This document shows, in pieces, positions 24,237 through 32,899 of a stretch of 51,451 bases of DNA. A program made the translations under genes and the position numbers. The notes beneath the pieces were generated by a model, which did not search any database, was not told the origin of the DNA, and saw only the letters and a program-made list of their open reading frames with translations. Source of the stretch: Treponema sp. (lineage in GTDB: Bacteria > Spirochaetota > Spirochaetia > Treponematales > Treponemataceae); NCBI GenBank assembly GCA_024402505.1, contig JAKSTP010000019.1, positions 1 to 51,451 on the forward strand, read 5' to 3'. Positions within the stretch are counted from its first letter, which is position 1. The number at the start of each line of letters is the position of its first letter.

Positions 24237-25694
24237 TTAATCCCCCTGATTCATGGCATTTTTCAAAATGAGGGCAAGTTCATCTTTGTTGCGGAAAAGA
24301 TCTTCCTTTCCTTCTGTAAATTTGCAGATTGGAGAAAGAGCTTTAAGCAGGTTTTCAAGTTTTGAACTTTCCCAGGCCATGTTTTCAAGCTTAAGAAGTT
24401 TTTTGTATTTTGTAGGCTGTGGATTTTCGCAGTCCAGCCAAAGCGGTTCATCAAGACGTTCTCCTGGTCGAATGCCTGTAATCTGAATGTCAATGTCTAC
24501 GCCAGGTTCCAGTCCCGAAAAGCGGATTATCTGTTTTGCAAGGTCTATAATCTTTACAGGTTCTCCCATATCAAGAAGATAAGATTTTCCGTTTTCGCCA
24601 ACACCCCCAGTCTGAAGAACAAGAGAGCAGGCTTCTGGAATAGTCATGAAAAAGCGTACCATATTTTCGTGGGTAACAGTAACAGGACCGCCGTTTTTAA
24701 TCTGATTTGAGAATAATGGAAGAATTGAACCGCGGCTGCCAAGAACGTTGCCGAATCTTACAAACATGAAATCCTGGTTTTGATTTGCATGACGGCTTGC
24801 TTCAAGTACAAGCTTTTCACAGATCATTTTTGAAATTCCGTAAGTGCAAACCGGACTAACGGCTTTGTCGGTGGAAATAAGAACAAAACGCTGAACATTG
24901 TTTTTCAAACTTGCATCAAGAAGATTCTTTGTTCCAAAAACATTGTTTTCGATTACGGCAACAGGGTTTGCTTCCATCATGTCTACGTGTTTATAAGCGG
25001 CACAGTGAAAGATAACGTCGGCATGAGTCTGGCGGATAATGTAATCAACATACTCCCGGTCTTTCATATCCCCAATAATAGGAACAACAGTGGCTTTTTC
25101 TCCAACACCTTCACTTTGAAGGACGCAAAGTTCTCTGTAAATGGCAACAATTGAGTTTTCACCGTGGCCAAAAAGATAGAGCCGTTCAGCACCACCGCTT
25201 AAAAGCTGGCGTGCAAGTTCCGATCCAATGGAACCACCGGCTCCTGTAATAAGAACTCGTTTACCACGAAGATATTTAAGGCTTTCCTTAAGGGAGATTG
25301 TAATAGGGGTGCGTCCAAGAATATCAAGAGGATCGATATCACGGGTCTGAACAAAGTGGGCAGTGCCGTTTACAATCTGTGAAATGCCTGGAAGAATCTT
25401 TATGCGCGTAAAACCAGCGTCTTTCAGAATATTGTAGATTTCCTTGATGCGCTCCACAGGGGCAGAAGGAATGGCAATAATTGCTTCGTCTTTATCGGTG
25501 ATTCGGAGAATGGATGTAAGGCGGGCAACAGGTCCCAGAACAGGAATTCCGTCTATTTCAGTGCCAAAAAGTTTTGGATCGTCATCAAGAAAAGCTGCAA
25601 CCTTTCCAAACACTTTTTTTCGTTTTATGTCGGCTGCAATAGTCTGTCCGGCAAAACCAGCCCCAATGATGTAGACGTTTTTTTTGTTTCCCAT
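24237..25694 (-). CDS. FlaA1/CapD-type nucleotide-sugar 4,6-dehydratase, soluble form
   Basis: 485 residues. An N-terminal Rossmann-like regulatory domain (about 1-110, VYIIGAGFAGQTIAADI) is followed by the extended SDR dehydratase domain from about 135: ITGAGGSIGSELARQL, FHCAAYKHVDMME, VLISTDKAV and the YGISK active-site Tyr/Lys. Membrane homologues (WbpM, PglF) have four N-terminal helices that are absent here. The family usually has Met at the catalytic Tyr position; here it is Tyr. First gene of the five-gene operon, with its own promoter and a GGTGG Shine-Dalgarno. Confidence 0.9.
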   Translation of the reverse strand: MGNKKNVYIIGAGFAGQTIAADIKRKKVFGKVAAFLDDDPKLFGTEIDGIPVLGPVARLTSILRITDKDEAIIAIPSAPVERIKEIYNILKDAGFTRIKILPGISQIVNGTAHFVQTRDIDPLDILGRTPITISLKESLKYLRGKRVLITGAGGSIGSELARQLLSGGAERLYLFGHGENSIVAIYRELCVLQSEGVGEKATVVPIIGDMKDREYVDYIIRQTHADVIFHCAAYKHVDMMEANPVAVIENNVFGTKNLLDASLKNNVQRFVLISTDKAVSPVCTYGISKMICEKLVLEASRHANQNQDFMFVRFGNVLGSRGSILPLFSNQIKNGGPVTVTHENMVRFFMTIPEACSLVLQTGGVGENGKSYLLDMGEPVKIIDLAKQIIRFSGLEPGVDIDIQITGIRPGERLDEPLWLDCENPQPTKYKKLLKLENMAWESSKLENLLKALSPICKFTEGKEDLFRNKDELALILKNAMNQGD

Positions 25695-25715
25695 TTTAAT
25701 TTTCCACCCAATCTT

Positions 25716-25744
25716 ATTATATCATATTAAGTCTTCTATATAAA
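25716..25744 (-). promoter_or_regulatory. Promoter of the dehydratase-aminotransferase-Mo hydroxylase operon
   Basis: On the minus strand: -10 TATAAT (25716-25721), 17-base spacer, -35 TTTATA (25739-25744). The predicted start near 25709 leaves a leader of about 15 bases. It is the only promoter I can see for all five genes. Confidence 0.6.
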
Positions 25745-25777
25745 GGAGATATTTTCAAATAAAAATAAGGAAGTGGA

Positions 25778-25806
25778 TTGACATTTCTGCTGTAAAGTTT
25801 TAGTAT
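25778..25806 (+). promoter_or_regulatory. Promoter of the Zn/Cd ATPase operon
   Basis: A perfect -35 TTGACA (25778-25783), 17-base spacer and -10 TAGTAT (25801-25806). The predicted start, about 25813, falls inside the palindromic operator that follows. Confidence 0.8.
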
Positions 25807-25811
25807 ATGAA

Positions 25812-25833
25812 CATATGAATAAGCATTCATATG
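25812..25833. promoter_or_regulatory. ArsR/SmtB-type operator
   Basis: Perfect inverted repeat of CATATGAAT and its complement around a 4-base centre (AAGC). It covers the predicted transcription start and ends 13 bases before the ATPase ATG. The ATATGAA/TTCATAT core is the kind of site bound by SmtB, ZiaR and CadC repressors, and an SmtB-like protein is the next gene but one. Confidence 0.8.
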
Positions 25834-25846
25834 AGCGAGGTATTAT

Positions 25847-27772
25847 ATGGCACATGAACACGAACACGAACATGGTGGAGAAGGTGAATCAAGAAAAGAA
25901 GAAATAATCAAACTTGTTGTTTCTGCAGTTCTTCTTGTTGTATCAGTCGTATTGTCTGAACATGTTTTAGCCGCCTTTTTTGAAGCACACTGGTATTTAA
26001 AGCTTGCAATGTTTCTTGTTCCTTTCCTTATTTGTGGTGCAGATCTTCTTAAGGAAGCTTTGGAAGGAATTTTTCATGGTGAAGTTTTTGATGAAGATTT
26101 TTTGATGGCAGTAGCTACAATTGGTGCTATAGCTTTGGGAGATTACACGGAAGCCTGTGCAGTAATGATTTTCTTTAAGGTAGGTGAACTTTTTGAAGAT
26201 TATGCTGTTGATAAAAGCCGTGACAGTATTTCGGAACTTATGGATATCAGGCCAGATACTGCAAATCTTTTTGAAAATGGAAATGTAACGGAAGTAAAGG
26301 CTGAATCCGTAAAAGAGGGAAGCATTGTTCTTGTGCGTCCAGGTGAAAAAGTTCCGCTTGATGGTGAAATAATTGAAGGGGAAACTCAGGTTGATACATC
26401 GGCTCTTACAGGCGAAAGTGTTCCTAGAACTGTTAGAACCGGGGATCAGCTTATGTCAGGAATGATCAATCTTTCTGGTGTAATAAAAGTAAGAACTACA
26501 AAAGAGTTTTCGGAATCAACAGCCTCAAAAATCCTTGAACTGGTGGAAAATGCACAGGAAAAGAAATCAAAATCAGAAAACTTTATTACAAAGTTTGCCC
26601 GCGTTTACACTCCTGCCGTATGTATTACAGCTCTAGCTTTGGCAGTAGTTCCTTCTGTAATAAGCCTGGTACTTGGAAACGGAAACGTTTTTGGGGTTTG
26701 GATCTATCGTGCACTTACATTCCTTGTAATCAGCTGTCCATGTGCTCTTGTAATCAGCATTCCACTAAGTTTCTTTGCGGGTCTTGGTAAATCAAGCAGT
26801 GAAGGTATTTTGATTAAAGGTTCCAACTATCTTGAGGCCCTTTCAAAAACAAAAGTAGTAGTTTTTGATAAAACTGGAACTCTTACAAAAGGTGTTTTTG
26901 AAGTAACAGATATTGTTGATGCTTCGGTAGATAAAGATACACTTATTGAACTTGCTGCCTGTGCCGAAATCCATTCAAATCATCCTGTGGCTTTGAGTGT
27001 AAAAAAGGCTTATGGTAAAACTCCAGATGAAAATCGAGTTTCCGATGTAAAGGAAATTGCCGGTTGTGGTATTACTGCCGTAGTGGATGGAAAAAAGGTG
27101 TCAGTAGGGAACGCAAAACTTATGGAATCACTTAATGTTGATTTTAAGGTTTGTGAAAAAACTGGAACTCTTCTTTATGTAAGTATAGACGGTTCTTTTG
27201 CAGGATGCATTGTCATTTCTGATGTAGTAAAAGAAAGTTCAAAAGAAGCGTTATGTGCTTTGAAAAAAGCTGGAGTTGAAAAAACTGTCATGCTTACAGG
27301 CGATGCAGAAAAGGTTGCAAAAAATGTTGCAGAAGAACTTGGTCTTGATATGTATTTTGCAGAACTCCTTCCTGGTGATAAGGTTTCAAAAGTGGAAATG
27401 CTTCTTCAGGAACTTTCAGGTGAGCAGAAACTGGCCTTTGTAGGAGATGGAATCAACGATGCACCTGTTCTTACCCGCAGTGATATTGGTATTTCCATGG
27501 GAGCCCTTGGAAGTGATGCTGCCATTGAAGCTTCAGATGTAGTTCTTATGGATGATGATGTTATGAAGCTTTCCAGAGGTATAGCAATTTCACGAAAATG
27601 TATTAGAATAGTATACGAAAACATCTGGTTTTCAATCGGTATAAAATTTGCCTGTCTTGGTCTTGGTGCTTTGGGCTTATTGAATATGTGGGCTGCTATT
27701 TTTGCCGACGTTGGAGTAATGTGTATTGCAGTATTTAATGCAATGCGTGTTTTCCGCACTAAAATAAAGTAA
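25847..27772 (+). CDS. Zn/Cd/Pb-exporting P1B-type ATPase
   Basis: Inner-membrane pump expelling divalent soft metals. 641 residues. A His-rich N-terminus (MAHEHEHEHGGEG) replaces the usual heavy-metal-associated domain. Visible motifs are TGES (actuator), CPC in the transport helix (VISCPCALVIS), DKTGTLTKG (phosphorylated Asp), the NHPVALS His-Pro pair, and TGDAE and GDGINDAPVL. The closing helix has FADVGVM, placing the Asp expected of group P1B-2 pumps (ZntA/CadA). It is cotranscribed with the regulator 20 bases downstream and repressed through the operator upstream (inferred). Confidence 0.94.
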   Translation: MAHEHEHEHGGEGESRKEEIIKLVVSAVLLVVSVVLSEHVLAAFFEAHWYLKLAMFLVPFLICGADLLKEALEGIFHGEVFDEDFLMAVATIGAIALGDYTEACAVMIFFKVGELFEDYAVDKSRDSISELMDIRPDTANLFENGNVTEVKAESVKEGSIVLVRPGEKVPLDGEIIEGETQVDTSALTGESVPRTVRTGDQLMSGMINLSGVIKVRTTKEFSESTASKILELVENAQEKKSKSENFITKFARVYTPAVCITALALAVVPSVISLVLGNGNVFGVWIYRALTFLVISCPCALVISIPLSFFAGLGKSSSEGILIKGSNYLEALSKTKVVVFDKTGTLTKGVFEVTDIVDASVDKDTLIELAACAEIHSNHPVALSVKKAYGKTPDENRVSDVKEIAGCGITAVVDGKKVSVGNAKLMESLNVDFKVCEKTGTLLYVSIDGSFAGCIVISDVVKESSKEALCALKKAGVEKTVMLTGDAEKVAKNVAEELGLDMYFAELLPGDKVSKVEMLLQELSGEQKLAFVGDGINDAPVLTRSDIGISMGALGSDAAIEASDVVLMDDDVMKLSRGIAISRKCIRIVYENIWFSIGIKFACLGLGALGLLNMWAAIFADVGVMCIAVFNAMRVFRTKIK

Positions 27773-27792
27773 AAATACCGGAGCTTTGAGTT

Positions 27793-28089
27793 ATGGAAAA
27801 ACTTGTTTTTGAAGAGGACACACTTTATGATCTTGCCGAACTGTTCAAGGTTTTTGGAGACAGTTCACGAATCCGCATCCTTTCCGAACTTATGGGAAAC
27901 GAAGTAAGTGTAAATGTTCTTTCCGAAAAACTTTCCATGACTCAAAGCGCTGTTTCTCATCAGCTTAAAATACTAAAAGCAAATAAACTAGTAAAAACCC
28001 GTCGTGACGGAAAACTTATTTTCTATTCCCTTGCAGATGATCATGTAGGCAGCATTATCCAGATTGGCCTTGAACATATAATGGAATAA
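27793..28089 (+). CDS. ArsR/SmtB-family zinc-type sensor repressor
   Basis: A 98-residue winged-helix dimer that leaves DNA when it binds metal. The helix-turn-helix is LSEKLSMTQSAVSHQLKILK, followed by the wing KTRRDGKLIFYSL. The alpha-3 ELCVCDL metal site is absent (ELMGNEVSV). The C-terminal helix DDHVGSIIQIGLEHIME keeps the D-x-H and H-x-x-E spacing, with 11 residues between the histidines. These are the alpha-5 ligands of SmtB/CzrA, so Zn(II) sensing is predicted rather than Cd/Pb at alpha-3. It lies downstream of the pump it should control. Confidence 0.9.
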   Translation: MEKLVFEEDTLYDLAELFKVFGDSSRIRILSELMGNEVSVNVLSEKLSMTQSAVSHQLKILKANKLVKTRRDGKLIFYSLADDHVGSIIQIGLEHIME

Positions 28090-28120
28090 AATCCTGCGAA
28101 TCTTTTCTAAAAAATCCTTC

Positions 28121-28147
28121 TAAACTCTTTTCTTAATAAGCCGACAA
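28121..28147 (+). promoter_or_regulatory. Sigma-28 (FliA)-type promoter upstream of flgF
   Basis: -35 TAAACTCT (28121-28128), 11-base spacer, -10 GCCGACAA (28140-28147), very close to the consensus TAAAGTTT-N11-GCCGATAA. It lies 39 bases before the flgF ATG. Confidence 0.85.
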
Positions 28148-28186
28148 TCATAGTAAGAAACTCATTTTTTATAGGGTGGTAAAAAC

Positions 28187-28978
28187 ATGATTAGAGGCTG
28201 GTACACAGGTGCTTCAGGAATGAACGCACAGCAGAACAGACTCAATGCTATTTCAAACAACCTGGCAAACGTAGACACTGCAGGCTACAAACGGGACATT
28301 ACCGTAAGTAAAAACTTCAGTGAACTTTTGCTTCGCAGAACCAATGCTGACGGTGTATATTCAACACCTTTTGGCAGTGCAGATGCAGCTCCGGTTATTG
28401 GAAAGCTTGGTCTTGGTGTAGAAACCAACGAAAATTACATTGACTGGACTCAGGGTTCTTTCAAAGTAACTAACACAAAAACTGATGTAGCCTTCAGCGG
28501 TAAGGGATTCTTTGTAATCGATACACCAAACGGAGAACGCTACACACGAAACGGGAACTTTCTTATTGGAAAAGAAGGTATTCTTGAAACAAAAGACGGA
28601 TATCCTGTACTTGGGGAAAATGGATACATCCGTGTTGATAACGACAAGTTCTTTGTAAATGAAGACGGCGTACTTTATGCAGAAGAGGACATGAGTGAAA
28701 TTGACCGCTTCAAGGTAGTGCGCTTTGATAACGAACGTTACCTTCAGAAAATGGGCAACAGCATGTACAGTACCAACGATATTTCCGGTCCTGCTTATGT
28801 TGCCGAAGGTGATGAAAGACCTACATTCATGCAGGGATATACAGAAACTTCCAACGTAAATGTTGTGAATGAAATGGTTCAGATGATTGAAGTAAACCGT
28901 GCTTACGAAGCAAACCAGAAGACTATCTCCAGTGAAGACAGTATGATGGGCACTTTGTGGAAAACAGTTTCACTTTAA
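28187..28978 (+). CDS. flgF: Flagellar rod protein FlgF
   Basis: Periplasmic rod subunit. The N-terminal MIRGWYTGASGMNAQQNRLN leading into AISNNLANVDTAGYK is the hallmark of the rod/hook axial family, and the C-terminal NVNVVNEMVQMIEVNRAYEANQK forms the matching helix. The shorter, less canonical central domain and the position directly before a typical flgG favour FlgF over a second FlgG. 263 residues. Shine-Dalgarno AGGGTGG. It is preceded by a sigma-28-type promoter and followed by flgG after 21 bases. Confidence 0.9.
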   Translation: MIRGWYTGASGMNAQQNRLNAISNNLANVDTAGYKRDITVSKNFSELLLRRTNADGVYSTPFGSADAAPVIGKLGLGVETNENYIDWTQGSFKVTNTKTDVAFSGKGFFVIDTPNGERYTRNGNFLIGKEGILETKDGYPVLGENGYIRVDNDKFFVNEDGVLYAEEDMSEIDRFKVVRFDNERYLQKMGNSMYSTNDISGPAYVAEGDERPTFMQGYTETSNVNVVNEMVQMIEVNRAYEANQKTISSEDSMMGTLWKTVSL

Positions 28979-28999
28979 GTTGAAAGGAGATAATAAAAA

Positions 29000-29794
29000 A
29001 TGGTAAGAAGTTTGTGGACAGCAGCTACCGGTATGAACGGTCAGCAGACAAATATTGATGCAATTTCAAACAACCTTTCAAACGTAAATACAACCGGTTA
29101 CAAACAGCAGCGTGCTGAATTTGAAGACCTTATTTACCAGAATGTAAAACTGGCTGGTACTCCAGCTACTGAAGATACAGTAACTCCTGTTGGAATTCAG
29201 CAGGGTGCCGGTGTAAAACTTGCTTCAACTCAGCGCATTATGAGCCAGGGTTCCTTACAGAATACTGGTGTTGATACAGACCTTGCAATCGTTGGTGAAG
29301 GATTCTTCCGGGTTCAGCAGTATGACGGAAGCTATGCTTATACCCGTGACGGTTCTTTCAAAGTTGATTCAAACGGACAGGTTGTAACATCAAACGGTCT
29401 TCGTATGATGCCAGAAATCATCCTGCCAGAAGGATACGATGTTTCTACACTTAACGTAACTCAGAGCGGTCTTGTAAGTGTAAAAGTAAACGGTGGAAAT
29501 GATCCTGTTGAAGTTGGACAGATTGAAATCTATCGTTTTCCTAATGCAGTTGGTCTTCAGGCAGAAGGTGACAATCTTTTTACTGTAACAAATGCATCTG
29601 GTGAAGCCATTGCCGGTCGTCCAGGATATGATGGATTTGGAAAAACTCATCACAAGTTTTTGGAAATGAGCAACGTTTCAGTTGTAAATGAAATGGTTCA
29701 GATGATTGTTGCACAGCGTGCTTACGAGTTCAACTCAAAAGCCGTACAGACAAGCGACAGCATGCTCAGTACTGCAGTAAACCTTAAACGATAA
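29000..29794 (+). CDS. flgG: Flagellar distal rod protein FlgG
   Basis: 264 residues, the usual size. Starts MVRSLWTAATGMNGQQTNID with AISNNLSNVNTTGYK; internal QGSLQNTGVDTDLAIVGEGF and YTRDGSFKVDSNGQVVTSNG; C-terminal SNVSVVNEMVQMIVAQRAYE. These match FlgG almost throughout. It is exported by the flagellar type III system without a cleaved signal. Operon with flgF and the rod-binding protein. Confidence 0.96.
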   Translation: MVRSLWTAATGMNGQQTNIDAISNNLSNVNTTGYKQQRAEFEDLIYQNVKLAGTPATEDTVTPVGIQQGAGVKLASTQRIMSQGSLQNTGVDTDLAIVGEGFFRVQQYDGSYAYTRDGSFKVDSNGQVVTSNGLRMMPEIILPEGYDVSTLNVTQSGLVSVKVNGGNDPVEVGQIEIYRFPNAVGLQAEGDNLFTVTNASGEAIAGRPGYDGFGKTHHKFLEMSNVSVVNEMVQMIVAQRAYEFNSKAVQTSDSMLSTAVNLKR

Positions 29795-29826
29795 TAAAGA
29801 TCATAAAATAAACCAGGAAGAAGAAA

Positions 29827-30357
29827 ATGGAAGTAGGATTGATTAATTCAAGTTACAGTGGAATCACAAACGGTGCAGGTGCCCTTCAGCAGGCAAAATC
29901 TTCTGCAGAAACCGGAAAATTTGAAGCTCTTCTTAAATCTATGGGAGCTACAAATCTTGATGATAAAACTGCCATGATGGACAAGGCCACTCTTTCTTCT
30001 TCCCAGGTTGCTCAGAACGGCAGACTAAACGGAGATTATACTTCAGGTTTCCAGGGTGCTTATAAAGGAGCTGATGCAAAACACGCACTTCCAACAGGTG
30101 CCGCTGCTAATCAGGCCAACCCTAATGTTAAAACAAAAACTATTGATAAAACCAGCGAACTTTATGAAAAAGCTCTGGAACTGGAAAGTTACTTCGTAAA
30201 ACAGATGCTTTCTGCCATGAGAAGTACAATAAAAACCGGAAGTGATGATTTTGCTTCCGGAATGTATCAGGACATGCTTTGGGATGAATATGCTACAAGC
30301 ATGACAAAAAATGCAGGATTTGGTCTTGCCGATCAGATTTATAATCAGCTTGCATAA
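29827..30357 (+). CDS. FlgJ-like rod-binding protein, without muramidase domain
   Basis: 176 residues. The C-terminal half (about 100-176), YEKALELESYFVKQMLSAMR, then MYQDMLWDEYATSMTK and GFGLADQIYNQL, is the rod-binding domain of FlgJ. The glucosaminidase half found in enterobacterial FlgJ is missing, as is common outside the gamma-proteobacteria. The N-terminal part is low-complexity and probably extended. It likely caps rod assembly in the periplasm. It follows flgG by 32 bases. Confidence 0.88.
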   Translation: MEVGLINSSYSGITNGAGALQQAKSSAETGKFEALLKSMGATNLDDKTAMMDKATLSSSQVAQNGRLNGDYTSGFQGAYKGADAKHALPTGAAANQANPNVKTKTIDKTSELYEKALELESYFVKQMLSAMRSTIKTGSDDFASGMYQDMLWDEYATSMTKNAGFGLADQIYNQLA

Positions 30358-30390
30358 ATAAAAATTTTTAAAAAAAATTAAACATTTTTC

Positions 30391-30417
30391 TAAACTCATT
30401 CTCTCAAATTCCGACAA
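30391..30417 (+). promoter_or_regulatory. Sigma-28-type promoter upstream of flgN-flgK-flgL-fliW-csrA
   Basis: -35 TAAACTCA (30391-30398), 11-base spacer, -10 TCCGACAA (30410-30417). It has the same layout and nearly the same sequence as the flgF promoter, and is 93 bases before the flgN ATG. Confidence 0.82.
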
Positions 30418-30510
30418 TAAAGGTAGAGTACTATTTTTGGAGTCGGAATTATCTGTTTAACCAAAAGATTACCGGTGGGAACTCCAGAAAACTACTTTGG
30501 TGAGGAAATT

Positions 30511-30951
30511 ATGACAGAAGAAAAAATCAAGAACTATGAAATCATCCTGGAAAACCAGAATCAGCTTTTGGATCACATGAAAATTGCTCAGGCAAAACTT
30601 AGAAAGGCTGTAATGGAAAAAAACTGGAAGGATCTTACTGTGGTTATCAGTGAAATCAACCTTTTTTCTGATTCATTCCAGCAGATGGATAAAGCAAGAG
30701 ATGAAATTCAGGTTCTTATGTCTGCAGATGAACTTCATCCTTATGTACAGAAACTTATGGCACTTAGAAATAAACTTTCAGCCTGTAAAATTGAAAACAA
30801 GGCCCTTGCAGATTACCTTACAATTGCCCGTGGATTTATTGACGGTGTAATCAACACTGCATTGCCTTCAAGCAGAGCAAAAGTTTATACAAGAACAGGC
30901 ACAATCATGCAGAAAAAGCCTGAAAGTGTAGTACTCAGCACACTTATGTAG
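30511..30951 (+). CDS. FlgN-like flagellar export chaperone
   Basis: 146 residues, predicted almost entirely alpha-helical (EEKIKNYEIILENQNQLLDH, MEKNWKDLTVVISEINLFSD), which fits FlgN, the chaperone of FlgK and FlgL. Position immediately before flgK is the main support. A GTG 36 bases upstream keeps the frame open, but GAGGA at proper spacing precedes the ATG at 30511, so I start there. Confidence 0.72.
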   Translation: MTEEKIKNYEIILENQNQLLDHMKIAQAKLRKAVMEKNWKDLTVVISEINLFSDSFQQMDKARDEIQVLMSADELHPYVQKLMALRNKLSACKIENKALADYLTIARGFIDGVINTALPSSRAKVYTRTGTIMQKKPESVVLSTLM

Positions 30952-30984
30952 AATTAACGGTAAAAGATACTTTGGAGGATTAAT

Positions 30985-32853
30985 ATGGCTTCAGCATTCA
31001 GTGGAATTGAACTTGGAAAACGCAGTATTATGGCAAATACAGATGCCATTACAACTGCTGGTCACAACATTTCAAATGCCAATACAGAAGGCTATTCCCG
31101 ACAGCGGGTTCAGATTAAGGAATTTGATCCTCTTTATCGTCCTGATTTGTCTCGTGCAGAACGTCCAGGCCAGATTGGGCAGGGTGTTGATGTGCAGAGC
31201 ATTAACCGTGTTCGAGATGAACTTCTGGATAAACGTATTGTAGAACAGGCAAACCAGGAAACTTACTGGGATACACGTTCCAAGTACTACATGATGCTGG
31301 AACAGATTTACAATGAACCAGATGATGTTTCTATCCGCACAAATATGGACATGTTCTGGAAAAGCTGGCAGGAACTTGCCAATCATCCGGAAAACCAGTC
31401 AAGCCGTCAGGCTGTTGTAACTCGTGGGCAGACACTTACAGAAAGTATCAATCAGAGATATGAAAGTCTTTCAGGTGTTGCAAATCTTATTGAAGGTGAT
31501 ATTGAAGCAACTGTTACTCAGGTAAACAGCCTTGCATCACAGATTGCAGCAATCAACGGAGAAATTGTTCGGTCAAAGGCAATGGGGGATAATCCAAATG
31601 ACCTTCTGGACCGCCGTGATCTTCTTGTAGATAAACTTTCTCAGCTTATAAACATTACTACAGATACTCGTGATCAGGACGAATTCATGGTTCATGTAGG
31701 TGGAAAGGTTCTTGTTCAGGGAAGCATTGCCCGCTCTATTGACCTTGCACCAAGAAATGACGACACAGGATATCAGAAACTGGTTTGGGCAGATACTCGT
31801 GATGATGCATATTTTTCAGGCGGTCAGCTTGGTGCCCTTATTGAACTTCGTGATGTAGATGTTCGAAGCGAATTGCAGTCTTTGAATACCATGACAATGA
31901 ACTTTGCAGACCTTGTAAATGATGTTCATAGAAATGCTGCCGGTGCAAATAAAGTAACTGGCCTTGATTTCTTTGTTCAGCATCCTTTTGTTGAAAATAC
32001 AAACGGTAACTTTGACCGTGATGCAGATGGTGTTCTTGATACTTCATATATTTTCCGTTTTACAGGAACTCAGGCTCTTGATAAGGCTCAGCAGGTGGGA
32101 ATTGAAGGTGTAATGACACTTTCTGGAACAAATGGAAATGTAACAATTGCATATCGTGCTACAGATACAGTAGAAACAGTAATCAATAGAATTAATGACA
32201 GTTCCAGTGAAGTAAAGGCTTATCTTGACCGTGATAATCACCTTGTATTAAAAGCAACTACTTCAGAAAATACAGAAAATCCTGATTTTGTAATCCGCCA
32301 CGTAGAAGATTCAGGCTTCTTCCTTACAGGTTATGCAGGGATCCTTTCTGCAAGCGGTGAAGAAGGAGCTTATGATTTTGCACAGGCCGACGCTGTAAAT
32401 GCACTTGCAGGAGCCCAGTATTCTGTAAGTCCTGTTTACAATCCATCTGCTTATATTGCCATTAATTCGGTGATTCTTCAGGATGTAAACAATGTTGCAG
32501 CAGCTTATGTTGATCCAAACGGAAATGTTGCTGTTGGAGACGGACGTGCCGCAACAGAAATTGCTTCCATCAGAAATAAGACTGTAATGATTGGAACAGA
32601 ACGCACCTTTGACGACTATTTTGCTGACAGCGTAACTAAAGTTGGTCTTAAAGGTGAACAGGCCGAAACAAACCTTTTGAGCCAGGCAACAATCATGCAG
32701 GATCTTAAAAACATGCGTGAAAGTATCAGCGGCGTAAATATTGATGAAGAACTTGCAGATATTATGAAGTTCCAGCACGGATACAATGCAGCCGCAAAAT
32801 TCGTAACTGTCTGGGACAATATGCTTGATACAATCATCAATAAATTGGGTTGA
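30985..32853 (+). CDS. flgK: Flagellar hook-filament junction protein FlgK (HAP1)
   Basis: 622 residues. The N-terminus FSGIELGKRSIMANTDAITT followed by AGHNISNANTEGYSRQRV and the C-terminus SGVNIDEELADIMKFQHGYN followed by AAAKFVTVWDNMLDTIINKLG are the paired HAP1 helices. The long middle insertion is usual in spirochaetal FlgK. It joins the periplasmic hook and filament. Shine-Dalgarno GGAGG. Confidence 0.96.
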   Translation: MASAFSGIELGKRSIMANTDAITTAGHNISNANTEGYSRQRVQIKEFDPLYRPDLSRAERPGQIGQGVDVQSINRVRDELLDKRIVEQANQETYWDTRSKYYMMLEQIYNEPDDVSIRTNMDMFWKSWQELANHPENQSSRQAVVTRGQTLTESINQRYESLSGVANLIEGDIEATVTQVNSLASQIAAINGEIVRSKAMGDNPNDLLDRRDLLVDKLSQLINITTDTRDQDEFMVHVGGKVLVQGSIARSIDLAPRNDDTGYQKLVWADTRDDAYFSGGQLGALIELRDVDVRSELQSLNTMTMNFADLVNDVHRNAAGANKVTGLDFFVQHPFVENTNGNFDRDADGVLDTSYIFRFTGTQALDKAQQVGIEGVMTLSGTNGNVTIAYRATDTVETVINRINDSSSEVKAYLDRDNHLVLKATTSENTENPDFVIRHVEDSGFFLTGYAGILSASGEEGAYDFAQADAVNALAGAQYSVSPVYNPSAYIAINSVILQDVNNVAAAYVDPNGNVAVGDGRAATEIASIRNKTVMIGTERTFDDYFADSVTKVGLKGEQAETNLLSQATIMQDLKNMRESISGVNIDEELADIMKFQHGYNAAAKFVTVWDNMLDTIINKLG

Positions 32854-32899
32854 TTTTCATAAAGTCTTTTACAAGTAACTTTCAGAAACGAGGTAAGAT

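Noticed and set aside
28187..28978. Second flgG instead of flgF
   Set aside because: The next gene is a full FlgG match and this one has a divergent central domain, so flgF fits better.
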